Shown here: positions 11,330 to 22,241 of the stretch, piece after piece | Layout: every line of letters starts with the position of its first letter | Numbering within the stretch: position 1 is the stretch's first letter | NCBI GenBank assembly: GCA_022457155.1 | Contig: JAJGOT010000039.1 | Coordinates: 405,001 to 469,000 of the forward strand | Length of the DNA stretch: 64,000 bases | Direction: 5' to 3' | Source of the DNA: Cladopsammia gracilis | Taxonomy: Eukaryota > Cnidaria > Anthozoa > Scleractinia > Dendrophylliidae | Position numbers and translations under genes: made by a program | The notes under the pieces: model-generated | What the model was told of the DNA's origin: nothing | The model's database searches: none | What the model saw: the letters and a program-made list of their open reading frames with translations, nothing else

Positions 11330-11760
11330 GAGAGACCCCCCGGGGGGGTACTGGGGGGGTACTCCCTATAATGAGCTATACGGGGATGCTCCGCCCGAAA
11401 GGGGTACCTTTTTGAGGCTGGAGGTATATGAAAGGGTCGGGATTTTACGAGTTGAAGTATATGAAAGGGTAGGGATTTCACGAAGAATAGGAAAGGGTAG
11501 CGAAAACACGCCGTTGAAGCATAAAAAAGGTAGGGAAAACTGCCATTTAAGTATTATAAAAAGCGCCTTTCAAAATATATCAAACAGACGGACTTAAAGG
11601 CTATATGAAAGGGGTGCCATTTTCAATGAAAGGTATATGAAAGGGGTACCTTTTCTGTCAAAAACGGTATATGAAAGGGTAAGGGTTTGGACCTCGGGGC
11701 GGAGCATCCCCGTACAAAACTTTGTTGAGTACCCCCCCCCCCCCCCCGGGCGAGAGACAG
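11330..11760. mobile_element. small DNA element, copy A
   Basis: The edges carry GTACTCCC...GGGGATGCTCCGCCC and the inverse GGGCGGAGCATCCCC...GAGTACCCCC, next to long G or C tracts. The interior is built from tandem variants of tatatgaaagggta. An inverted-orientation copy lies at 60563-60960, right behind the MVP stop codon, and the end of a third related element is at 63568. Confidence 0.7.
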
Positions 11761-11849
11761 CGGGGAGGACAGGACCATACTGCCGACAATTAAAGATAAC
11801 GCCTATTGACAGTAGAAAACCAACGTTTGAAACTCCTTTTAACTCCTAA

Positions 11850-12970
11850 TTCAGTCACACACTACAATTTTAGAATTTCTAACTATCACAAAACCAAAAT
11901 TACCAAAAACGATACCCTATTTAACGACTGAGCATGACCTCAAAAACCCTAACGTATCGACCCGCACATAACTATATAGTGTACAAAACGAACTCCCCCC
12001 TCCCCCCGGAATATAACTGCAACGCTGCGGTGACCAAAACTTACGACATTCTATTCTAAATCACGCTAAACCATTCTACAAAGATCCAAGTCTTCTGCAA
12101 TAATCACCACAAACTAAATTCTACCTTAAATTAAATTGACGTCTTTCTAAAAACTACATTTACCTCCATTGTCACACATGGCATTATTCCGTCCGCTTCT
12201 CCAACATCAAAGCTGTTTGATAATTCTTACATATCAAATCGTCACTATTCTATACTCTTTAAGCACGACTAAAGAATTTGAAAATCCAATAGAAATCGTC
12301 TACCAATGTACGAACTACCCATTTCATTCACAATGGAAGACGAACAGTCGAAACCCATTTTCAGAGAATATTCTCTACCATCATATCGCAGCGCCACGTG
12401 CATTTTTAAAACAATGTAAGCTGTCAAATTTTATCGTTAAAACAGCTCAGATGACATATCTGATCCACAACTCAAATGAAAAAGACGTTGTATACCCCAA
12501 GGAAAATACTCCCATATAAAAATAACGGCTTCTCGTACGTTTTGGTGTCTCTGTTGAAATCAAGGAACTGTCGACTCTCCAATCTTCACAATTAACCAAA
12601 CTAAACTTCACGAAAAGAAACATATACATGACATGACAACAAATACCATCCAACGAACAATACAAATTATTGACACTCTAAAATACTAAAAGTAGATATA
12701 CAAACCAAAACAACTCGTAAAAACGATACAACTTTTCCCCCTTTCCGTTTGCCCTTTAATATAAATGTATCGTAACCGCAAAACCACACGACGGAGTCTC
12801 TATAAGCCTAAACGTTAACTTGCCACTACAAATCAACTGCGAAGTCACGAAACCACTTGTTTCGTCTCCACGAAATCCAATTAAATTGGCATATTGTTAG
12901 CACGAAAATATGGGTGTGACGTAATTGTGCAAGCATGGGACTGCTAAAATAAACAGTTCTCAAATGACTA
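11850..12970. repeat. duplicated non-coding block, copy 1
   Basis: This block is matched by 13555-14350, starting with ttcagtcacacactacaatt / ttcagtcgcacactacagtt. The second copy lacks several hundred internal bases. It is A/C-rich with very few G on the plus strand, and no ORF has protein-like features. Confidence 0.65.
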
Positions 12971-13554
12971 AATACAGTCTTCTACTCTCACTTCAACAAT
13001 GAATTCGCAGCTTTTTCTTTCTTTCAAAAATATAACACACGTTTTCTAAATCTTCTCGTTTCTTTCACCTTAAAAAAATCTCTAACTGTAATACTTACGC
13101 CGCCGACAGATCAATTGAGAACGAATTCAACTCGAAATCCTTAATGATCACCTCCTTTACCCATCACAGCAAGAAAACAACCAGGGGAGACTGACAAATG
13201 AAATGCGCGAAAAAGGTGTCCATATAGTGAAACAGTTAAACAAGAAACCTCCAAGACATCGCCCGGAACCATTCTGATCTAAGAAACGGAAAAACCACAC
13301 TCCCCTCAAAAACACCCCCCCCCCCCCCTCCCCCACCGCCCAGAACGCAATAAACGATCTGAGTTTCAGTTTTTACACGATTAAACTAAACAGTTTGCAG
13401 AATTAAACAAACAGCATTTCTCTTTTCAGAGACAAAAAGAACGTCTCGTGATATACGTCAGAGAACGTCATGAAAGAAGACTTATTGACAAACTTTTAAA
13501 CTTTTACCTCTTCTTGTGCCACCAAGGTTCTCAAACATAACGAACTCCCCCCTT

Positions 13555-14350
13555 CCCCCCAATTCAGTCGCACACTACAGTTTTAGAATTTCTAACCATC
13601 ACAAAACCAAAATTACCAAAAACGATACCCTATTTAACGACTGAGCATGACCTCAAAAACCCTAACTTATCGGCCCGCACATACCTATATAGTGTACAAA
13701 ACGAACTCCCCCCTCCCCCCCGAGACATGACTGCAACGCTGCGTTTCCAAAACTTACAACATTCTGTTCTATATTACGCTAAACCATTCTACAAACATCC
13801 AAGTCTTCTGCAATAATCACCACGAACTAAATTCTACCTTAAATAAAATTGACGTCTTTCTATGAAGAATATTCTCTACCATCATATGGCAGCGCCACGT
13901 GCATTTTTAAAACAATGTAAGCTGTCAAATTTTATCGTTAAAACCGCTCCGGAACCGCTCAGATGACATATCTGATCCACAACTCAAATGAAATAGACGT
14001 TGTATGTTTCAGTGAAAATATACTTTTATATAAAAATAACGGCTTCTCGTACCTTTTGGTGTCTCTATTGAAATCAAGGCACTCTCGACTCTCGAATCTT
14101 CACAATTAACCAAACTCAACTTCAACCTCGTTCCCAAGAGAGACCCTGGGAACGAGGTTGACTCAACTTCACGAAAACAAACATATACATGACATGACAA
14201 CAAATGCTAACCGCAAAACCACACGACGAAAAGTTAATCGACTGCGAAGCCTATTAAATTTGCATATTCTTAGCACGAAAATATGGGTGTGACGTAATCG
14301 TACAAGCATCGGACTACTAAAATAAACAGTTCTCAAATGACTAAATACAG
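13555..14350. repeat. duplicated non-coding block, copy 2
   Basis: This is the shortened copy of 11850-12970. It contains an insertion with a perfect 14-bp-arm hairpin at 14123-14160 (CAACCTCGTTCCCA and its inverse around AGAGAGACCC) that the first copy lacks. Confidence 0.65.
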
Positions 14351-14639
14351 CTCTTGTCTAAATTTCCCAAATTTCATAACACCCGTGCGAAACGCAAGGA
14401 GACAAAAAACAATAAACACCTTTTGCCATCGCGTGCTCACTGGAGGCCGCACGGTTTATTAAGGTAAAAACAGACTGAATCGTTACACGGGAAGGGACAA
14501 CAAACAGAACTTTGGAGAGAACGAACGAGCATCAATAGGATGAAAAAACCCCATAGCGCTCGCTACGAAAAGACAGAGGAAAAATCCCGGCCTCATAAAC
14601 AATTCTCTCCAACCTGCCGGGCTCAATCGAAACAAAACT

Positions 14640-15320
14640 TTACAGTAATTTTAAATCCTAAATGACTGAGAAACTGACAGCCGTAATAGATATTGTCTTT
14701 GGCATAGCCATCTTTGGCATTTTAACTCGCCCATCGACTGCGACGCTTAAAAAATCTATCTTGAATGCCAGCGTTCGCTGCAGCAGTGGCCCCTCCGGCT
14801 CTAAGTCTGTGAACACTGATAATGAAAACGTCTATAAACTCTCTAAAAGCGTCCTTGGTAAACTCCCTCGTTCTTGTGTAGTTAATCCCCTGGCAAGGGC
14901 TCTGAACAGCGGTAAATCTTCAGAGAGATCAATATGCGCAGCAATCCACGCCCCATCACGAAACTGGTCAGTCTTTGACGATTCTAGAAATATGGAAACA
15001 TAAGGGGAAAAACTTAGTATCACAAGCTCTTAGAACGCATAACTCAGTGAAACGGAAAAATCCGCCAAAACCCTGTAGAGGACATTAAGCACCGAAGAAG
15101 AGGAACTGACTTCATTAAGCAGGCACTGCAGCTAAACTGCAAATTGAAAAGGGTTGACAGGCAGGTAACAGATGTGATTAGACGAAGCCCACTGTTTCCA
15201 TCTTTTGAAACCTCCTAGGTAAGAACACACAGTACCATCCGCTCTAGAAGCGAGGACGGTTCCTTGAACCAAGCTGGCCGGCAACGGCTGAAAACTGTAG
15301 AGGAACTGAGGCGAAAAACG
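14640..15320 (-). pseudogene. tyrosine recombinase (Crypton/DIRS-like), decayed
   Basis: Read on the minus strand, 15132-15290 encodes an N-terminal SAM-like part (LASRADGTVCSYLGGFKRW, then CYLPVNPFQFAV and a stop, continuing LQCLLNEVSSSSVLN). The next part, at 15003-14830, has FLESSKTDQFRDGAWIA. After a frameshift the C-terminal catalytic region reads ISVHRLRAGGATAAANAGIQ (the HxLR box), then KRRSRWAS, an in-frame stop, and NAKDGYAKDN with the expected catalytic Tyr. The order and spacing fit eukaryotic tyrosine recombinases of Crypton or DIRS/Ngaro elements. At least one frameshift and two stops make it a pseudogene. No reverse transcriptase is visible nearby, so the element class stays open. 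Confidence 0.75.
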
Positions 15321-15426
15321 CCCTCCACATCTCAGAGCGACATACATCTGCAAACAGAAAAGCACTAACAAAAACATAAAATATTGCATTCGAAAACTCC
15401 TCGTGCACATTTCGTCCCCAAGATTC

Positions 15427-15890
15427 GAACTAAAATGGCCCCTTACTGACCGGGCACAGATGGCCTCTTACTGACTGGCCACAGATGGTCCCTGTCTAAC
15501 TGGACACAGGGCAAAGATGGTCCTTTACTGTCTGGGCACAGATGGTCCCACACTCTTTAGCCACAGATGGTCCCTTAGTGACTGGCCACAGATGGTCCCA
15601 CGCCTTCTCGGCACAGATCGTCTCTTAGTGTCTGGACACAAATATGTCCTTGAATTTTCTTTTCTTTTTTTTTATAGGCACTGATGGTCCCTAACAGACT
15701 GGACACAGGGCACAGATGGTCCCTTACTGACTGGGCACAGATGGTCCCTGACAAACTGAACACAAAAATGTGCTTGAATTTTCTTTTTTTTTAATGAACA
15801 CAGATGGTCCTTTACTGTTTATGGTCCCACACTCTCTGCGCACGGACGGTCCCTTAGTGATTGTGCACAATTGGCCTCTCTCTGGGTGGA
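15427..15890. repeat. degenerate minisatellite
   Basis: About 15 imperfect copies of a roughly 28-30-bp unit centred on ggcacagatggtcccttact. The array is interrupted by T-rich stretches with tgtccttgaattttctttt. Confidence 0.7.
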
Positions 15891-17157
15891 CACAAAACAA
15901 ATCCTGAATTGAAATAAAGTAAATAAAATAAATAAATAAATAAATAAAAGTCAACCGCCTCCAGCGAAGAGCACCAAGAGAACGAATTAACATACGACAA
16001 CTCTTTAAATACACTTACCAAATCCCTTGATACTACATAACGACAAGAGGATATTTTTCAGCTAATTTATTCAAAAACACAGAAAAATCTTATCCTCTAG
16101 TCTCAATTCCACAATGAATTGACAGCTCTTTTTTTTTTCAAAGATATAACACGCGTTTTCTAAATCTTCTCGTTTCTTGCACCTTAAAAAAAACCTTAGC
16201 TGTAATCTAACGCATTAACGAGATGGCTTTACGAGCCCTTTGATTTAATTTCGTTCCTATTACAAAGTTATCGTCTCTTTCGTAGAAAAATACGTAAACA
16301 TTGGGAACATCAAACTTTAAGAGGGTATAAAGGAAAAGTAACACACATCTGAACAGCGCCACCATTTTGGACGGCAATCTATCCGTTCCGATGTTAATCG
16401 CGTAACTCTTTCCGGTTCTAGATTTCTGTTCGTGAAATGACGAGATCAAAACCCCCCGAAAATAACCTTCAGGCTGAATAGCGTATTACATTTCACAATT
16501 CCAAACCTGAAAAACTTAGAAGTTACACAAAAAAAACTAAACATAAATATATAGCGTTAAACTAGTACTTTCAATGTAAAAGTGAGTGCTGGCGAAGGGG
16601 GATAAAACAGTGGGAAGTGAATTGAACATTGGACAGCTCCGGTAAATTTTTTCAACTTTTTAAGGGAAGGGGTTTAAAGGTTGAGTAGAGTAGGCTTTCC
16701 CTGGATGAGTTGTAAAAATTACTACAGCAAGTGGTGTTTTTGAAAATTGCCCAACCATAGCCTTACTGACTTGTATTACCCACACTGCTAAACTAAACTA
16801 CATTTGTAAGCTATGGACTATGGGCTGCTTTATATAAAAAACTTATTGCCAAGAACTTATTGTTCAAGTTACAGATATTTTAAAGATACAGTAATAATTG
16901 ACAATGAAGAGAAATAACTTTTACAAAGGACAATTCAAGAGGGTTTTGTCTCAAGCTAATTGAAGATTTCATAATAGCTCTTAAACAAAACAAAAGTACA
17001 TTGCTTTACTAAGTATCTTTACTTACGTCTGTTTGTTTACATTTTTAATAATTCATTGTTCAAGTTAGAGTTATACCTAAAAAAGTCTGGGCATTTAGTC
17101 CCTTTTGTCGTATGTTTTAATTACCTTATTTGCCCTTTCTGTGTCTCTATTTAGATC
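15891..17157. other. no gene seen
   Basis: The stretch contains an (AAAT)n microsatellite at about 15917-15947 and, at 16090-16205, a diverged copy of a segment near 12990-13100. ORFs here are short and featureless. Confidence 0.5.
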
Positions 17158-17235
17158 CATTTTGCATCAGATGACTGACTGACGCATCCTAAATAAACTT
17201 TCACATTGAATCTCTCGTGTAAGTGTAGTCAGAAT
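17158..17235 (+). repeat. 78-bp direct repeat, left copy
   Basis: This is identical by eye to 17650-17727 (attttgcatcagatgactga...gtagtcagaata). The pair brackets 414 bp of G/T-rich sequence. It could be a short LTR-like pair or a local duplication. Confidence 0.7.
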
Positions 17236-17649
17236 ATGTAATTTATGACGTTTGAATGGCGTGAATGAATTAGTCAGAAATTAATATTCTGACGGCACGA
17301 TTTAGAGATTTGCGGGTGGTTGTGGGGTGTTTTAGAGGTATTTAGGGTTTTTGGCGGGAGATTTGGATCATTCTAGGTCAGTTAGTCGTCCTCTCCGCTC
17401 GTTTTTTTTTCTTTTTTTGCATTTGCTCTTTTTCTCTTGTTCAATTTTGTATGTTGTATAATGTTTAGGCTTATTTAGTTGTACCCTTTCCTCGGGGTCA
17501 TGTGCTGCTGCATTAGATGAGGAATACGTTTCTACATATTTTTTGGCCACTTCTAAAGGGTGGTTTTTTAGTGGTTTTTCGTATCTGGCGTAGCACAATT
17601 TCTCGTTGTTAGAAACATTGTTATTCGTAAGGCTGTATAAAGTTATTGT

Positions 17650-17727
17650 ATTTTGCATCAGATGACTGACTGACGCATCCTAAATAAACTTTCACATTGA
17701 ATCTCTCGTGTAAGTGTAGTCAGAATA
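17650..17727 (+). repeat. 78-bp direct repeat, right copy
   Basis: Second copy of the repeat at 17158-17235. No divergence was noted, which suggests a recent event. Confidence 0.7.
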
Positions 17728-18061
17728 GGCGTTTGAGTTGGGAGGTATAACAATAGCAATTGACCAATCAGAACGCGCGCATTTTATTCAGTTAAGTCTC
17801 ATGGTCTTTCTTAAAAGTATTTTTAGGAGGAATTCTCTTGGCATTAGATAAAACAACAAAATTAAAGAAAAAGACAAGAATAAAGGATGCAATTTTTCTT
17901 TTCTCAACATCGTATTTCACTGCCAGGGTCAGGCAGAGCGCAGTCGTATTGTGCAGTGCTCGTATCTATAAATCAGAACGGTCTTTATTGATTCCAAGTA
18001 CACATCTTATGTCACAAAATATATATTAAAAAGAATATAAGATAAAATACTAGAAACTATA

Positions 18062-18991
18062 TTAATTACTTTCCAACACCTGCCCAGCCTGAGAGAAACA
18101 ACATGGTTTTACTGAGTTTTTTCCTCTACGACGAAGCAAAGATTTCGTTTCTCGTTTTATATCTTGTTTAAGAAATGCGTACACTAAAGGGTTCAAAACG
18201 GAGTTCGCCATAAGAAGCAACGAAAAAGCAGTTTTTGTGTGCACAGTCACCTCACAAAGTTCAAACGTATTACAGAATGTTATGTAGATCTCAGTTCCAT
18301 AGCACGTCACAAAAATAGCCACAACTGCGACTACAATCCGTACTGTTGACATTTTTAATCCTGTTTTGGGTACCTTTATTGTTATTTTCCTTGTTGGTTG
18401 GTTAAAGCGAACCTGAATCAACAGAGATGACATTTCAAGAGATATCTTTCGAGCAATATATAAGATATGCAAAGTAGCAACTATGAGAATAATTGTTGGC
18501 GCGATTTCAAACAACAGTGTGTAGGTGATAACGAATGCACGTTCTTGTCCGGCAGAGAGCTTGCTATAGTAAAGGCTGTGGATCCATCGAGCTGCAAAAA
18601 GAAAAGTTGGAGTTCCCCAAGATGCCGCAATCAAAGCGATAATCCTTTTCGAAGTCATGACACTAACGTATTTTAGCGAATATACGATGGCAATATAACG
18701 TTCTGTGATCATAGCCATTAAAGCGAACATAGAAGCTTCACCGAAAGAGGACACAAAATTAAGGCGAACGTCATCGTCACATACATTTTTAAGTAACAGG
18801 TTGCAGACAAAAGAAGCTGGGAAATATCCGCATGTTACACTTAAATCAGCAACAGCAAGCGACAATATAAACCAATTGGCATTTGTTTGTAACCTTCTCC
18901 GTTTCGCGATAATAAAAATAACCCAAGTATTTCCCACAAATCCAAACATCGTTACGAACCAACCAACAATCCAAAACCAGTGAATGGACAT
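18062..18991 (-). CDS. class A (rhodopsin-like) GPCR, single exon
   Basis: This intact 309-residue ORF has seven hydrophobic segments and the class A landmarks in order: GNTWVIF in TM1, LSLAVADLS in TM2, ERY at the end of TM3 (MITERYIAI), a Trp in TM4 (ASWGTP), a Pro in TM5 (IAPTIIL), and NPLVYAFL in TM7 followed by a basic helix 8 (KQDIKRETKSLLRRRGK) and a CC pair that could be palmitoylated. It should sit in the plasma membrane and signal through G proteins. TM6 lacks the usual CWxP, reading VTCYGTEIY, and the N-terminus is very short. The ligand cannot be inferred; the family placement is at class level only. Lack of introns is common in such receptors. It stands alone between repeat-rich regions. 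Confidence 0.9.
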   Translation of the reverse strand: MSIHWFWIVGWFVTMFGFVGNTWVIFIIAKRRRLQTNANWFILSLAVADLSVTCGYFPASFVCNLLLKNVCDDDVRLNFVSSFGEASMFALMAMITERYIAIVYSLKYVSVMTSKRIIALIAASWGTPTFLFAARWIHSLYYSKLSAGQERAFVITYTLLFEIAPTIILIVATLHILYIARKISLEMSSLLIQVRFNQPTRKITIKVPKTGLKMSTVRIVVAVVAIFVTCYGTEIYITFCNTFELCEVTVHTKTAFSLLLMANSVLNPLVYAFLKQDIKRETKSLLRRRGKNSVKPCCFSQAGQVLESN

Positions 18992-20030
18992 CTTTACGTA
19001 AACCGTGGTTGCAGCTTGGAATAATTACGTTGGGTTACTTCAGTTTGCTTTATGCTTATGAAAATGTTCTGGGTATTAGTCACTCTAAAGGACGTCTATC
19101 ACAAGCCACCCTTAGGTATACATCTATCATCGCCTTACATATAATTAATGAATCGATTTATATATTTCTTTCCTTTTACGACCATCGTAAAATTTATTGC
19201 TGTGTGAATTGATGACAGACAGGCTGTCAAGTCCGGCGTGTTTTCCGCAAAAGACAAACGATCTTTTGACTTTTGCTAAGAGATAATTAGCAAAAAAGAA
19301 AAAAAAAATAGACAGTAAAAATGATATTCATGCTGTTTTTCAAAACCCCACCGCATTTTGAGCAGAGCTGTATTGTTTGCCGATGAGTATTTCCTTCCGT
19401 CAATTTCCCCCGGAGTCTTTCTAAGGAAGGATGTCGGTTAGCAAAAACCATTAGTGGGTTTTTATTGTTCCATACGCTCTTTATTTTATTAAGTAGTAGA
19501 TAAAATATGAGCGGAAGATCTATATGGGCGTTGACAACGGCGAGCCGAAGGCGAGCCATTGTAAACGCCCATACAGATCGGAAGCGAATATTTCATCGTT
19601 CTTGTGAAATGAAACAATTAATAATGAGTAGAGATCTCTATAAAAAGTTAATGAATAATAATTAGCTGAGCAGGTGTTTGTATCAAAAGTTAATTCTACT
19701 GTTTAATAATTCATCAACTCAGTTGGTTTGTATTGGGGTTTACAAAGGTATACATGTGACTCATATACTGCCTACTTATTGGTTATAACTGTTATGAATT
19801 ATTAACGGATTTAGAATGACCTTTTAACATGTGCATGGAAAGGTCCCATATCTTTCTGATAGCAAACTAATAAGTTTTGATATCTTCCTAGCGAGCGCGC
19901 ATTAACTGTTCAATTACAGACCGATGCCATTAACTCCAAATTGAAGTTAAAAAAGATAGTAGTAAATGGAATCAAGCAGTTAAGAATTTAAATACATTAA
20001 AGATTATACAGTAAATGACAGGTGAAATAA
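18992..20030. other. no gene seen
   Basis: AT-rich sequence upstream of the GPCR on its strand; the receptor promoter must lie here but no clear core element was identified. Short ORFs are featureless. Confidence 0.4.
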
Positions 20031-20057
20031 TAGCCGCGGTTACACGTTTCAACTTTT

Positions 20058-20169
20058 ACCTAGGTAAATTCGAAATAACAATAGCCGCTGCACGATTAAT
20101 TTGAAATAACAATAGCCGCTGCACGCTTTTTATGGCCTTGGCTATTGTTATTTCGCATTTACCTAGGTA
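20058..20169. repeat. palindromic MITE
   Basis: The arms begin TTTACCTAGGTAAATTCGAA with the inverse at 20150-20169. The internal phrase gaaataacaatagccgctgc is repeated twice. Confidence 0.65.
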
Positions 20170-20170
20170 A

Positions 20171-20333
20171 GGGCCTGGTCGCACTACAGTCAAAAACAAA
20201 AATTAGCCCGTGCAAAAATCGAGGGAAACAAAAGAAACCGCTCCGGTGGGACACGCTTTTTGTAGAATTTTTTTGTTTTTATGTTATTTTGCACTGGCTA
20301 ATTTTTGTTTTTGACTGTAGTGCGACCAGGCCC
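20171..20333. repeat. palindromic MITE
   Basis: Arms of about 36 bp (GGGCCTGGTCGCACTACAGT... and its exact inverse) enclose about 90 bp. Confidence 0.8.
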
Positions 20334-20345
20334 TACGTAATACTG

Positions 20346-20728
20346 GCCGTGTTTTCACGAGCGATTTTTCAAGTCGCTGAGCGAGTGACAGTCAGAAATC
20401 TCGTGAAAACAGTTGCTTGTCCAACTCGCTTAAAGTTAAGCGAGTCGGCGAACTACAATAGAATTCTCATTAAATTTAAGCCACCAAACCAGGTCGCTTA
20501 AGCTTGTCGGCAATTAAACAACAAAGAAGGGCATTGTATTGTCGTTCTTTTGTGTTCTAATTTTCTATTGTTTTAACAAAAGAAAATATATCGCGCATGG
20601 TATAAGAAAAATGAATAAAGTTCTGTCCGTGAAAACGCATAAATTTTTTAAGCTGCTTAACTCGGTCAGTAAACAAATTACCTACAGGAATGTTAAGCGA
20701 GAAAAACCGCCTCGTGAAAACACAGCCA
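20346..20728. repeat. MITE with short terminal inverted repeats
   Basis: GGCCGTGTTTTCACGAG at the left end matches the inverse of CTCGTGAAAACACAGCC at the right end. The interior repeats gagcgag/aagcgag motifs. Confidence 0.65.
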
Positions 20729-20885
20729 CTGTTTTTGAGAATTACTCAAATTGAAAAATAGCCCAGTCGTTTACTGATTTTATTGCTTTTAAAAGTAGTC
20801 TTTTGAAATGTAACAGAAAGCAGTCACGGTTTGGGAAACATTAGACGCAAATTTGTTCGAATGTTTTTCTCATGAAGCCAATAAT

Positions 20886-22241
20886 GGCCCATTTCACACT
20901 AGAAGACGGACAAATCGTCTGGACGGACAAGTCGTCCGACGATTTGTTCGTGTAATGTGAATTCTAGACGGACAACTCACCTTGTATTGGTCATCGTAAA
21001 TTCATATCTGAACGAACAAACAGACGATTTTGATAGCAAGGAGCCTGGCACTAACAGGCTTGGTATCAAGTTCATATGGAGAAGGCTTTTATTAAACGGA
21101 AGAAAACGTCAACTCAGCGAAGATTTCGTTTCGTTCCAGAGACCACTGACATCAAAGTACCTACTCTTAGACCTAAGTAATTCAGTACCACCAGTTTTAG
21201 CTGCCAACGCCGCTGTTTGTGTAGCCAAAGGTGACGACAAGACAAGGAGTGCAATTCCTGCTCGGACCAGACCTTGTTTTTAAGCTTTGCGTTTGTTTTT
21301 ATCCCGTGAAAATACGCGCATGCGTAATGAACGGGTTATCGGTAACGGCGACAGATATGCAAATGAGTCACTCACTCGCTCACTCCTTCCATCAGCTGTA
21401 AACTTAGTGACGCAATGCTTTGTTACGAATGCGTTTTGGAACAAGAACAGCGTGAATCCAGCGATAACAATAACTAAATTGGTGTAAACGAATATAAACA
21501 ACAATAAGCTTAAAGATGTTTCGCATTTGGAGTCTTTAATGCAACGTTAAAATCAATCTAAAAGGAATTTTCAACTGAGACACGCGTTTTGATGGTTATC
21601 TACCTTCAAGTCATAAAATTTATCCCACCTCAAGTGATTCTCAAGTCAGTGGTCACGTTGGTCGAGTGTTGTAAGGCGCAGACTTACAGCCGAAAGACCC
21701 CTGTTGGAATCTCGACGTTCAGGCAGTTCTTTTTTTTCTTTCTTCTTCGGACTGAACATTATGAAAGTGATGTACTGTATTTTTATTTTTTGCGTTTGTC
21801 AAAAATCCTTACGTTTAATTTAAAAAAAAAAAATTGAACCGTGACAGAGTGAAAACATAAGCTTACCGCAATATTGCGTTACGCTAGCATTTCAAATTCA
21901 TGGTTTGGCTCTAAGGAGCCTTTGATTCTCTTTCTTTCTATCCGCCATTTTGATTTTTCCATAAACCATCACTCCATTTACTAGTTCCATTCCCCTTAGC
22001 GAGTACTGGGACCGAGATGTCTGGTGTGAATTTAAGTCGGACTTTGGACGACTTATCCGTCTAGACGAACAAATCGTCCTCGAAAAATCGTCTAAATAGA
22101 CGGCCAAATCGACGGACAAAATCAGACGACTTTTACGTCCAAAATTTTGTTCGTCCCGTTTTCACACTAAGACGACTTGTCCGTCTGAGACGACTTGTCC
22201 GTCCAGACGATTTGTCCGTCTCTAGTGTGAAAACGGCCAAT
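20886..22241. mobile_element. 1.36-kb DNA element with GACGGACAA-rich inverted ends
   Basis: The left end (TTTCACACTAGAAGACGGAC...) has its inverse at about 22180-22241 (...GTCCGTCTCTAGTGTGAAAA). Both ends carry several copies of acggacaa(g/a)tcgtc in alternating orientation. A repeat shared with 7922-7985 lies inside at about 21850. No transposase was recognised; the ORF at 20957-21283 starts at the TIR and has no known motif. Confidence 0.65.

Noticed and set aside
14662..15003. Plus-strand 113-codon ORF
   Set aside because: Antisense to the tyrosine recombinase remnant, whose minus-strand motifs are convincing.
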